Of a stretch of DNA of 64,000 nt, positions 53,100-61,010 are shown piece by piece. The notes below the pieces were generated by a model. It made no database searches and was not told the DNA's origin. It was given only the letters and a program-made list of their open reading frames with translations. Source of the stretch: SYFY01 sp041752315 (GTDB lineage Bacteria; Pseudomonadota; Gammaproteobacteria; Pseudomonadales; Azotimanducaceae); assembly GCA_041752315.1 (NCBI GenBank), contig JBGSHJ010000057.1, positions 79,619 to 143,618 of the forward strand, written 5' to 3'. Numbering within the stretch: position 1 is the first letter of the stretch; the number at the start of each line of letters is the position of its first letter. The translations under genes and the position numbers were made by a program.

Positions 53100-55081
53100 C
53101 TCAACCGGCGTGATTCAACGCGCATGAAGCGATCAGGGTCATCCGGTTTCATTGCGCGGGTGATGGCAGTCTCGTCCCGATTTGCGGTCAATTGCAGGTG
53201 CGCGCCCAGAAATTCCCCCATGGCCGCATAAAACGCACGTCGTTGAGCTCCCCCACTCAGGAAGTGATCCCCACCCGGCTGTTCGATGTATTCGAAGGAC
53301 TTGTCGACCAACTTCAGTCGTGCCGCCATCTCACGCGAATGTTCGACGTCAACCACCGTGTCCCGATCACCGTGTACCAGCAGAACCGGAATGGCAAACG
53401 CCGCTGCGTGGTGATACGGAGAATTGGCCCTGAGTTCATCGCCGCTCTGGATTCGATCCCTGTTCCGATTGACCAGATCAAAATCGTGGATCCGCCTGAC
53501 CAGACGGTCAAGATCGGAAATACCGGCCAGACTGACAGCACAGCGCACACGATCCGCATATTTGTATGCAGACACCAGCGCAGTGAATCCACCATAACTT
53601 GCCCCAACCACGCATACCCGGTCGGGATCTGCGATGCCTTCCCTGACCATCCAGTCAATGCCATCGACCAGATCTTCCTGCATGCGTTTACCCCACTGTC
53701 GGTAACCCGCCTGCATGTAAAGTTCGCCATAGCCGACCGAGCCCCGGAAATTGGGTTTGAGTACGGCAATGCCAAGGTCATTGAGGTACTGCACCCACGG
53801 ATCAAATCGGGCTGAATCCCGATCGTACGGGCCACCGTGAGGCAGTACCACCGTTGGCAGCTTCTGTCCCGCGAGATGCTTCGGGACAGCCAGATAACCA
53901 GGGATTTTCGATCCGTCGCGACTGGGGTACTCGATGGGAGCGATGTCGACCACCGATTCATCCTTCAGATCGGGATAGTCGCGACCGATCTCGATCAGCT
54001 TGCCGGCAGCGCGATCAACCAGGAAATAGCCCGGCGAGATGCCACCATACGCGTGGAACAGGAACAGCTTGTAGTCATCATCAACACTGATCAGTTGATG
54101 ATGCCTGCCGGGTACATGCCGCTCGAGGGACCGAAACAGCGTGGCCAGTTCCTCATCAAACCAGACCGCATGAGGATGGTGGCGCATGTAACGAACGCCC
54201 ACGGGTTCACCGGTTTCCGGATCCTGGACGAGGCTGCCAAAAACATCAAATTCCGGATCCGTATGGATTGGTCCCAGCACTTCACCATCGCTGTATCGCA
54301 CGCGATAGATGCCATGCCGGTCACTGCCATTGGTCATGTTCATGTAGATCTGCTGACCATCGAGGCTGAATCCAAGCGGAACCGGGGGCACCTCACTGGC
54401 AAAGGCAGCATTCCCATAAGCCACCGGCATGGTCTTCATGCCGAATACAACGGGAGTGGATTCGTCACGGAAACCGACGCCGAGTCGCACGTGGCCCTTG
54501 AAGTCCGCATACCACTGGCGGATCTGCGATCGCGATCTGCGCACCCGAACCAGGGTGTTGTCATGAATGTTGAGCCGGTAAACGGACGGACGATTGGGGT
54601 CCTGACGATTGAGCTGAACCAGAATGTGCGCCGGGTCCTCCGGCAGCCAGGAGATCACACGATCCTGGATCTGCGGACTGAACGAGGGTGCCCGACCGAC
54701 CATGTTGCGTGGTTTCGGGATCAATCCCAGGAGATCACTGCCGTCCAGGTCCACTGCCAGCAATCGGGTCGCCGTGACCATACCGACCCGGGCCACCGGA
54801 TTGTAGGTTCTCAGCGAACAGACAATGCGCTCGTTATTGGCCCAGCGGCACCAGTTGAAAAGCCCCCGTTCGGGTGTGGCCGACAGAATCACGCGACGCG
54901 AGTCTGCGCCGACCCGTTCGACCGCGAGGTCATACGCTTCGCCATTGCTCTGCAGCAACAGCAGGTGCCGACCATCGGGCGAGAGGCTCGCATCATCAAG
55001 CGTCGGCAACTCGCCAAGGCCGCGTGCGAGCACCGGCTGTGCCATCAGGCAGAGAATGAGGAGCTTCGAAATTCGCCACAT
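53087..55081 (-). CDS. Exported S9 family prolyl oligopeptidase
   Basis: 664 residues from ATG at 55081. Signal peptide WRISKLLILCLMAQPVLA. An N-terminal propeller (about 30-400) is followed by the alpha/beta hydrolase peptidase domain: LPHGGPYDRD, NFRGSVGYG, nucleophile Ser in GASYGG, Asp in HGDRDTVVD, His in GGDHFL. Resembles acylaminoacyl-peptidase or dipeptidyl peptidase IV-like enzymes that degrade peptides in the periplasm. The 12 codons before ATG 55081 are probably untranslated. Confidence 0.92.
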   Translation of the reverse strand: MWRISKLLILCLMAQPVLARGLGELPTLDDASLSPDGRHLLLLQSNGEAYDLAVERVGADSRRVILSATPERGLFNWCRWANNERIVCSLRTYNPVARVGMVTATRLLAVDLDGSDLLGLIPKPRNMVGRAPSFSPQIQDRVISWLPEDPAHILVQLNRQDPNRPSVYRLNIHDNTLVRVRRSRSQIRQWYADFKGHVRLGVGFRDESTPVVFGMKTMPVAYGNAAFASEVPPVPLGFSLDGQQIYMNMTNGSDRHGIYRVRYSDGEVLGPIHTDPEFDVFGSLVQDPETGEPVGVRYMRHHPHAVWFDEELATLFRSLERHVPGRHHQLISVDDDYKLFLFHAYGGISPGYFLVDRAAGKLIEIGRDYPDLKDESVVDIAPIEYPSRDGSKIPGYLAVPKHLAGQKLPTVVLPHGGPYDRDSARFDPWVQYLNDLGIAVLKPNFRGSVGYGELYMQAGYRQWGKRMQEDLVDGIDWMVREGIADPDRVCVVGASYGGFTALVSAYKYADRVRCAVSLAGISDLDRLVRRIHDFDLVNRNRDRIQSGDELRANSPYHHAAAFAIPVLLVHGDRDTVVDVEHSREMAARLKLVDKSFEYIEQPGGDHFLSGGAQRRAFYAAMGEFLGAHLQLTANRDETAITRAMKPDDPDRFMRVESRRLSHAR

Positions 55082-55128
55082 ATCCCAACCTTGCGTGAAC
55101 TGGCAGCATGCATGCAACTACCTTCTGA

Positions 55129-55194
55129 CGTCCGTGCAATCGACGTACCGCGTCCATGCAATCGACGCGTAGCGTCCATGCAATCGACAACTCG
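55129..55194. repeat. Three 22-bp tandem repeats upstream of the S9 peptidase and trxB
   Basis: Units at 55129-55150, 55151-55172 and 55173-55194 share CGTCCATGCAATCGAC (first unit has G for A) followed by a variable six-base end. Located in the divergent promoter region between the S9 peptidase gene and trxB. Confidence 0.85.
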
Positions 55195-55256
55195 ACAAGC
55201 CAGGCTCGGCTAGGCTTAATGCAGATTCCATTCAGAGAAGGAACCAACCGAACGCC

Positions 55257-56210
55257 ATGGCCGACGCCACTCATCATCGCCTGATCGTACTGGGCTCAGG
55301 CCCCGCAGGATATACCGCTGCGCTCTACGCCGCTCGTGCGAACCTTCGGCCGGTGCTCATTACCGGGATAGAAATCGGTGGTCAGCTCACAACCACTACC
55401 GAAGTGGAAAACTGGCCCGGCGGGCACGCCCACCTGCAGGGTCCGGAACTGATGCAGCAGATGGCAGAGCATGTTGCACGTTTTGATGCGACGACACTGA
55501 ACGATCACATCCACACGACCCGGCTCTCGAAGGATCCACGCAAGACGCCGCACCAGCTGGATGGCGATCAAGGCACCTACACCTGTGACGCGCTCATCAT
55601 TGCGACGGGCGCATCGGCACGTTATCTGGGCCTCCCCTCGGAAGAGGCTTTCAAGGGAAAAGGTGTCAGTGCCTGCGCGACGTGTGACGGTTTTTTCTAT
55701 CGCAAGCAGGAAGTGGCGGTTATCGGTGGCGGGAACACCGCTGTCGAAGAGGCGCTGTATCTTTCGAACATCGCCAGCAAGGTCTATCTGGTGCACCGCC
55801 GAGACTCTCTGCGCTCCGAAAAGATCCTCCAGGACCGTCTCAAGGCGAGGGACAACGTGGAGTTCATCTGGAACCACCAGCTGGACGAAGTGCTCGGCAC
55901 CCCTATGGGCGTCAATGGCATGCGAGTCCGGGCGAATGGGGGGGCTGCTCGCGAGATCCCGTTGAGCGGTGTGTTCATCGCCATCGGCCACACACCCAAC
56001 ACCAGCATCTTCCGCGATCAACTGGACATGGCCAACGGATACCTGAAGGTGCGCAGTGGCAGCGACGGCAACGCGACGGCGACCAATCTGCCTGGCGTCT
56101 TTGCCGCCGGAGACGTTGCCGATCACGTCTATCGGCAGGCCATCACTTCAGCCGGCTTTGGTTGCATGGCCGCGCTGGATGCAGAGAAGTACCTGGACGC
56201 ACAGGCATAG
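55257..56210 (+). CDS. trxB: Thioredoxin reductase (NADPH)
   Basis: Flavoenzyme passing electrons from NADPH to thioredoxin. FAD motif LGSGPAGYTAALYAAR, redox-active disulfide Cys140-Cys143 in CATCDG, NADPH motif IGGGNTAVEEAL, and the FAD-binding C-terminal GVFAAGDVADHVYRQA. 317 residues, normal length. Divergent from the S9 peptidase. Functionally it is notable that it lies 1.3 kb from a thioredoxin-domain/selenoprotein pair. Confidence 0.97.
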   Translation: MADATHHRLIVLGSGPAGYTAALYAARANLRPVLITGIEIGGQLTTTTEVENWPGGHAHLQGPELMQQMAEHVARFDATTLNDHIHTTRLSKDPRKTPHQLDGDQGTYTCDALIIATGASARYLGLPSEEAFKGKGVSACATCDGFFYRKQEVAVIGGGNTAVEEALYLSNIASKVYLVHRRDSLRSEKILQDRLKARDNVEFIWNHQLDEVLGTPMGVNGMRVRANGGAAREIPLSGVFIAIGHTPNTSIFRDQLDMANGYLKVRSGSDGNATATNLPGVFAAGDVADHVYRQAITSAGFGCMAALDAEKYLDAQA

Positions 56211-56227
56211 GCAACCAGCAGCACGGG

Positions 56228-56917
56228 CTAAAACGGTATCTCCACCGCTTCACACAGGAAGCGCATGAAGGGTGTTGCCGTCCTGAACCGGGTGGCAACA
56301 AGATCAGGGAAATCGGCCTTGTGGGTGTCTGCCGCAGACAGTTCACACGTGGCTATGAAGTCCTTGCGCTTGATGTCTTCGATACCGGGCGTTGTCTCGT
56401 CAAAACCCCTGGGTGGACGGCGCAGCGACTCGCCGTCCAACCGGAACTGTTCGGCAAACGATGCCTGGTTGCGAACTTTTTTCCACACTGCGGGCTGCTC
56501 GGCAATTCGCCGTCGAATAGACGCCAGTGGTGCAGATTCCGGGTGCCATAGCCCAACTCCGACAAAACACTCGGTGGGATCGATATGCAGGTAGTATCCC
56601 GGCGCATGCACGTCCTTGCCCAGCGCGTGACGAAACTGAATGCCGATGTTTGTCTTGTACGGTGTCTTGTCACGACTGAATCGCGTGTCCTTGTAGACCC
56701 GCATGAGGGAGCCACCGGTTTTTTTGGGTGCTGCAATGAATTGGTCTGACAGTCTCGCCAGGCGAGGTGCCATCGCCGCGATGAAATCCAGTGCGGGCTC
56801 CCGAATCAGTTCCTCATAACGCGCCTTGTTTTCCTCGAACCACTCGCGGTTGTTGTTGGCAGCAAGTTCTTCGAGGAAGAGCAGGGATGTCTCGGGAAAT
56901 CCTGTGAATGCCGGCAT
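56228..56917 (-). CDS. DUF2461 (TIGR02453) family protein
   Basis: 229 residues. N-terminal FTGFPETSLLFLEELAANNNREWFEENKARYE and MRVYKDTRFSRDKTPYKTNIGIQF are the family hallmarks. Function unknown; the protein is cytoplasmic, with no signal peptide. It starts about 75 bases after the end of the selenoprotein gene on the same strand and could be co-transcribed. Convergent with trxB. Confidence 0.9.
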   Translation of the reverse strand: MPAFTGFPETSLLFLEELAANNNREWFEENKARYEELIREPALDFIAAMAPRLARLSDQFIAAPKKTGGSLMRVYKDTRFSRDKTPYKTNIGIQFRHALGKDVHAPGYYLHIDPTECFVGVGLWHPESAPLASIRRRIAEQPAVWKKVRNQASFAEQFRLDGESLRRPPRGFDETTPGIEDIKRKDFIATCELSAADTHKADFPDLVATRFRTATPFMRFLCEAVEIPF

Positions 56918-56992
56918 GATTCATCCCTCCCCGGGACACGAAGGCAAGCCCGCTTGCCGGCCCGCCTCCCTTGCCCTCACGCCATACATTGG

Positions 56993-57514
56993 CTAATTGC
57001 GCGTCAACGCATCGATGACCTGGGCGATGACCTGGTCGGCCTTGGTGCGCATCTCCGCGTCGGTTGCGTCCTGGATCGGATGCGCAACAAAAACGCACCT
57101 TGCATCCAGCATCCCCAACGCTTTTGCCTGCGTTGCCGCCGCGTCCCTGAACTCACTCGAGGCGATCGAGACAGCGGGCACACCCTGAATCTCGAACCAT
57201 ACCGTGTCATGCAAACTGCACGTGGTACAGGAGCCTCAGTCGGCGAGCGCCTCTATCACAAAATCGCTGTTCTGCCTGATTTCCGCACGCAGGCCGTCTG
57301 GACAAGGCTTGGTAAACGTGGGCTTTGCATATCGATGGACCGTGACCTCCGGGTGTTGCGCAAGCAACAGTTCCTCAATTCGGTCGATCAGTATGTTGCC
57401 TCGTGGCTTGGAAATATCGAGAAAGGACACCCTTCCCTTGAGTGCACCGGTGCGCGTTGTGAGTTGCCGCGCAACGGGCACCCTTTCATCGGTAGGATCC
57501 AGGATAACTGTCAT
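56993..57514 (-). CDS. UGSC-type selenoprotein (UGA read as selenocysteine)
   Basis: Read from ATG at 57514 (GGAGGAAAGGCG upstream) the frame runs 92 codons to an in-frame UGA at 57238-57236. It then continues without a break to codon 173 and a stop at 56993. The junction reads IEALAD-U-GSCTTCSLHDTVWFE: selenocysteine at position 93 in a U-G-S-C motif with a nearby CxxC (C96, C99). Both halves look like one compact alpha/beta domain (FLDISKPRGNILIDRIEELL before; GVPAVSIASSEF, VFVAHPIQDA after). A SECIS-like hairpin follows the UGA. I recall a 'UGSC family (seleno)protein' in databases, of unknown function; a redox role is inferred. Standard ORF calling splits it into two pieces (57236 stop; MHDTVW start at 57214). 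Confidence 0.88.
57197..57231 (-). promoter_or_regulatory. Bacterial SECIS-like hairpin for UGA decoding
   Basis: Starting five bases after the UGA, the lower stem CC-U-GUACC pairs with GGUAUGG (U bulged). An asymmetric internal loop follows, then upper stem CGUGC/GCAUG with apical loop AGUUU. The apical loop begins 19 bases after the UGA; by my recollection it is 18 in E. coli fdhF, whose loop is AGGUCU, also on a UGC/GCA stem. It lies inside the coding sequence, as bacterial SECIS elements do. Confidence 0.75.
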
Positions 57515-57617
57515 CGCCTTTCCTCCATCGGATTGGTCAGTGGCCAACATGGGTTTTTCCGGATCAGATGCTAGCAGGAAGCGCCACGCATGAAACCTCG
57601 TCTCTCCAAGGTCCGCG

Positions 57618-59198
57618 TCAGAACCAGGGATCAATCGCCCTGGACACAGGAACCGACCCAATCGCTCCTGTCGCCCATCCGTGAAACGCTCCCGAGAACT
57701 TCCCAGCCTCGGAACCCGCGACCACGATGAGGATATCTTCATCCTTGCGGAACTTGGGAACCTTCCTGGACAGTTCTTCAGCGGTCTTGCCTTGCGCAAA
57801 GGCCGGTTTGAATCCTGTCGCCGAGATCTCGTTTGCCATCAGCTCCGAAATCGGCCTCGCGGACACTTCCTGGATGCGCTGACGGATATCCGCCTTGGTG
57901 TAACCATCACGACGCAGCGTGTCGACATGTTCCGGAACGATGACCAGAAGCGTATCGGTCGCGTAGTGCTGTTTCACGCCAAAGATTGCTTCCAGGGCAA
58001 GTCCAAACGATCCTGCCAGTTGCGACGCGGTCCGTGAGTCCTGATCAACCAGCAGAACCGGCCCGCTGGACGCGGTATAGGCAGTGACCACCGATTCTTC
58101 CGCTGCAAATCCGCGTTCGACATGCAAGGGTGACCACGGACTACGCTCTTCCCACTCGGCAAAACACATGGTGATTTTCAGTGGACTGCCGAGCGTAGAC
58201 CGCTCCGTACCGCCCGGTTTTGCGCCGCCGACGTTCCTGACCACCAGACGCACTGCCCGGCCGATGGTGGCATTGGCCCGATTACCCTGGCCCAACGCAC
58301 CGAGCTTCATGTTCATCCCGAGCCGATGCCGGATTGGACCGTTCACCACCAGGACCGGGCTTGCACCCATGGTCGTAGCCATCACGCCGTGGATGTTGTA
58401 CTCATCCGTGCAAATCGCTTCCACCGCAGCCAGCACTACCGGCAGATACTCAGGCCTGCAACCTGCCATCACCGCATTGATGGCGATCTTTTCCACGGTC
58501 GCAGCGCCCATGTTTGGAGGCACCACTGCCACCGTTTCCTGAGGATCTCGCGACGTTCCCGCCAGCATCCGGATGACCCTTTCGGGTGTTGGCGGGATCA
58601 GGGGCAAGCCATCGCTGAAGCCCTGGTCGAACATGAATTCGAACTCATCATCAAATTGCCCGACTTCGATCCTGCGGGCGCGCAACGGGCTGTTTTCAGC
58701 TTCGGCGCGCAGGCGATCGGCAATCATGGGATCCACCGACATCGAACCACAGCCGGGTCTCCAGGCGGGCATCGCGGACCAGTCGATCGGCAACGGAGGC
58801 GCCGCCAGGCCAGACGCAAGGTCCGCGACCAGCGCCTGCCACTCAGCCCGCACAAAACCCACCAATCGGGTAATTTCGCGGCCATCAGCATCGGCATGGA
58901 TCAGTGTTGGTACCGTCTCGATATCGTACGCAAACGAAACCTTCAGCGTGCTGTCATCGAGCAGCGGAAGACCATATTCTGCGGTCAGCAATCGATTGCC
59001 ATCATGGTGCTGACCGATCACATGAATATCCATCACGTCGCCCAATGACTTCTGCAGAGACGACAGCACCGGCATGACTTCACGGCAGGTTGGACAGTCT
59101 TCCTTGACAAAGGCAAGCAGAGACGGCTTCCCGGTAGGAAAGGATACGGACCGGTCGTTGTCCGTGACGGTCAGGGCAAACGGTGTGAGTGCAAGCAT
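57618..59198 (-). CDS. Thioredoxin-domain protein with large uncharacterised C-terminal domain
   Basis: 526 residues. Residues 1-125 are a thioredoxin fold: redox pair Cys35-Cys38 in EDCPTCREVMPVL and the cis-proline in VPT (96-98). A Cys-Gly-Ser (150-152, WRPGCGSM) follows. Residues about 180-526 form a domain I do not recognise, with conserved-looking stretches LPLIPPTPERV, VPPNMGAATVEK, MATTMGASPVLVVNGPIRH and NRANATIGRAVRLV. No signal peptide, so cytoplasmic. It ends 103 bases before the selenoprotein start on the same strand, so the two probably form an operon. ATG at 59198; GTG at 59204 is the alternative. Confidence 0.8.
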   Translation of the reverse strand: MLALTPFALTVTDNDRSVSFPTGKPSLLAFVKEDCPTCREVMPVLSSLQKSLGDVMDIHVIGQHHDGNRLLTAEYGLPLLDDSTLKVSFAYDIETVPTLIHADADGREITRLVGFVRAEWQALVADLASGLAAPPLPIDWSAMPAWRPGCGSMSVDPMIADRLRAEAENSPLRARRIEVGQFDDEFEFMFDQGFSDGLPLIPPTPERVIRMLAGTSRDPQETVAVVPPNMGAATVEKIAINAVMAGCRPEYLPVVLAAVEAICTDEYNIHGVMATTMGASPVLVVNGPIRHRLGMNMKLGALGQGNRANATIGRAVRLVVRNVGGAKPGGTERSTLGSPLKITMCFAEWEERSPWSPLHVERGFAAEESVVTAYTASSGPVLLVDQDSRTASQLAGSFGLALEAIFGVKQHYATDTLLVIVPEHVDTLRRDGYTKADIRQRIQEVSARPISELMANEISATGFKPAFAQGKTAEELSRKVPKFRKDEDILIVVAGSEAGKFSGAFHGWATGAIGSVPVSRAIDPWF

Positions 59199-59340
59199 GG
59201 GCACAGTCTACTCACTGCAGCGGGATGTTGGCTGCAGTTTTGCGTCCAGTCACTCTCTTTTGTTAATGTGCCTATCGGGTAAAGGACACAAAAAGAAGAA
59301 GTTTCGCGCCATTCCTTCCGACCGTTCAGGTGCGGGAACG

Positions 59341-60687
59341 ATGGATAAGGTGGCGAGATTTGCTTTGAACACAACGCAGCGATACAGCAGCGAGAACAAT
59401 CAGGTGCAGCAGGCAAAACGCGAGCCACCGTTTTCCGGGAATTCACTGGAACCGAAGCGCCCTCAATGGTTTCTGATTTCTGAAGATCACAGTCTTTCAC
59501 TCAGGCTTGTCTCCGGTGCCATTCTCTGTGAAGGGGACGATGGACAGTTGGTCGTATCCGCACAGGACGCGGCCCACGCTGCCCGTTTCGACATCATTGA
59601 AGACGAACTCTGGCTGTCATGTGTGGCTGGCCACGTCAGAGCCGATGGTCAGTTGATCGCGCACCATCGGCGGGTCGAATCGGGAGCGCAACTGCAGATC
59701 GGCATCACCCGCTACTTTGTCGCCGATACCATCAACGAAACGATGCCGGACATTCCGCTGTTGCAGAACCGATACGAAGCATCGGACACGCGATTACCCA
59801 AACCGGGTGGTCGTCACTTCCCCGTTTTTTATGAAGGTCCGCTCGAGATTGAAGAAATCATCATCACGGAGGCCGTCAGCCGGGATGCCGGTCTGGATGG
59901 AACTCCTGATGCAGCCGTCAATCCGGCTCTTGATGCAACTCCTGACGCAAGAAGGAGCGGCACCACACCGGACGATTCGGACACGCCGAAGGCGGCGCTG
60001 CTCTCGACTACCGAAATTCGTGCCTCCCACCCATCCCCGGCTCGTTCAACCGGTATTGGCCGCAACCGGCTACTCACCGCCCCGGCGATCATCGGGCTGG
60101 GCGCCGCGCTTGCCTACGCAGGGTACCAGGTCGCAACCCGGGACGGTCTGAACCTCTCCTTGCCTGGTGCCGGCGATACATTCGCCGTGCCGATAGCCGC
60201 TACCAACGCAGCCGGCCGGAACGTTGGCCAGCCTGTTGATCCCGGGATTGCATCTGAACCCGGGGAGCTCCGCGTCCCCAGAGGCATCGAAGGTTCCCTG
60301 CAGACCGAATTTGCCCATCTCGCCTGGGCTGACGGGATTTCGGCGGCAAACCACGAAAGAGTCGTTGAACTCATCAAGCTTCTCGACAGGCAGCTGAACG
60401 AGCCCGATAACCGAGCCAGCCTCGAGCGATACGCCGAGCGTCTGCTCACCATTGACGATGCCGATCAGCTTGAGCCACTGGTGCTTTCTTTCGGTCGTGC
60501 CGTGAGCAGCCAGCCTGTGTTGCGAGAGCAGTGGCGAGACCTGCTGGCCCGCCTCGAAATGAGGGTGATCAACTTGTCGAAGGAGGCTCCGATGGGAACA
60601 ACACCTGCTGAAACCCAGCTGCCAAACTCCGAACCGACCGCGCTGACGGCCATTTCCCTTCTTGTCCAGAGTGACGCAGGTCTCTGA
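59341..60687 (+). CDS. FHA/YscD-like membrane protein of unknown function
   Basis: 448 residues from ATG at 59341. Residues about 40-135 look like a forkhead-associated or YscD-type beta domain (WFLISEDHSLSLRLVSG, DDGQLVVSA, LWLSCVAGHVRADGQLI, GAQLQIGITRYFV). A disordered Asp/Pro/Ala/Thr-rich linker with an 18-bp direct repeat comes next, then one membrane helix near 243-264 (TAPAIIGLGAALAYAGYQVA). A 180-residue C-terminal region includes helical stretches (NHERVVELIKLLDRQL). No secretion-system genes lie nearby. An earlier in-frame ATG (about 59267) is possible. Function unknown. Confidence 0.7.
   Translation: MDKVARFALNTTQRYSSENNQVQQAKREPPFSGNSLEPKRPQWFLISEDHSLSLRLVSGAILCEGDDGQLVVSAQDAAHAARFDIIEDELWLSCVAGHVRADGQLIAHHRRVESGAQLQIGITRYFVADTINETMPDIPLLQNRYEASDTRLPKPGGRHFPVFYEGPLEIEEIIITEAVSRDAGLDGTPDAAVNPALDATPDARRSGTTPDDSDTPKAALLSTTEIRASHPSPARSTGIGRNRLLTAPAIIGLGAALAYAGYQVATRDGLNLSLPGAGDTFAVPIAATNAAGRNVGQPVDPGIASEPGELRVPRGIEGSLQTEFAHLAWADGISAANHERVVELIKLLDRQLNEPDNRASLERYAERLLTIDDADQLEPLVLSFGRAVSSQPVLREQWRDLLARLEMRVINLSKEAPMGTTPAETQLPNSEPTALTAISLLVQSDAGL
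59896..59949. repeat. 18-bp direct repeat in the FHA-like gene linker
   Basis: GATGGAACTCCTGATGCA (59896-59913) and GATGCAACTCCTGACGCA (59932-59949), 36 bases apart, encoding DGTPDA and DATPDA in the low-complexity linker. Confidence 0.7.
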
Positions 60688-60712
60688 TCAGCCATCTGCC
60701 GAAAATTAGTGC

Positions 60713-60740
60713 TGGACTTCCATACAGCTCCGGCTAGAAT
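60713..60740 (+). promoter_or_regulatory. Possible promoter before a 53-codon ORF
   Basis: TGGACT (60713-60718), 16 bases, TAGAAT (60735-60740). The -10 element is good and the -35 moderate. The expected start of transcription (about 60747) is only a few bases before the ATG at 60751, so the mRNA would be nearly leaderless. Confidence 0.35.
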
Positions 60741-60750
60741 TCCGCCCGCT

Positions 60751-60912
60751 ATGAAACGATACATGCAACATTCCTGGACAAACTGGCACCTGGCCAAAAG
60801 CCAGGGCACCAATGGCCACTGCATTCACTGCAATGGGGCCATTCGGCGCCTGGCCGGAGTCTCGCTGCCAACCGCAATCAAGTTTGCGGACGCCGTGCAG
60901 GCGCCAGTCTAA
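60751..60912 (+). CDS. Small CxxC protein, hypothetical
   Basis: 53-residue ORF beginning MKRYMQHSWTNWHLAKSQG, with a possible metal-binding HCIHC (His-Cys-x-x-Cys) in the middle and a basic stretch AIRRLAGVSLPTAIKFAD. Third codon positions are rich in G and C as in the neighbouring genes, which favours coding. No ribosome-binding site is seen; a -10-like TAGAAT lies 10 bases upstream. Not recognised; could be spurious. Confidence 0.4.
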   Translation: MKRYMQHSWTNWHLAKSQGTNGHCIHCNGAIRRLAGVSLPTAIKFADAVQAPV

Positions 60913-60915
60913 AGA

Positions 60916-60984
60916 GTTGCATCGTTATCTCCCGGTGCAACGCCGGTGAGATGACTTCTTTCCCCCTCCCCCGAATCTCTCACC
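60916..60984 (+). promoter_or_regulatory. Cluster of mutually exclusive hairpins
   Basis: Three overlapping pairings: GTTGCA (60916-60921) with TGCAAC (60936-60941); ATCTC-CCGG (60927-60935) with CCGG-T-GAGAT (60943-60952); and GGTGAGAT (60945-60952) with ATCTCTCACC (60975-60984). Because they share strands they cannot all form together, the design of an attenuator or riboswitch expression platform. No known riboswitch class was recognised. Confidence 0.4.
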
Positions 60985-61010
60985 AGCGTTCACCGGGCAT
61001 AGCGCCAACC

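Noticed and set aside
53837..55213. 458-codon open frame on the plus strand
   Set aside because: Antisense to the S9 peptidase gene, which has a complete catalytic triad and signal peptide; the frame has no recognisable domain.
56993..57214. Independent 73-residue protein starting MHDTVW
   Set aside because: It has no ribosome-binding site at that ATG and is the C-terminal half of the UGSC selenoprotein.
57236..57238. The UGA as a nonsense mutation making the UGSC gene a pseudogene
   Set aside because: The reading frame is intact on both sides, the codon falls exactly in a U-G-S-C motif, and a SECIS-like hairpin with fdhF-like spacing follows. Decay would not produce all three.
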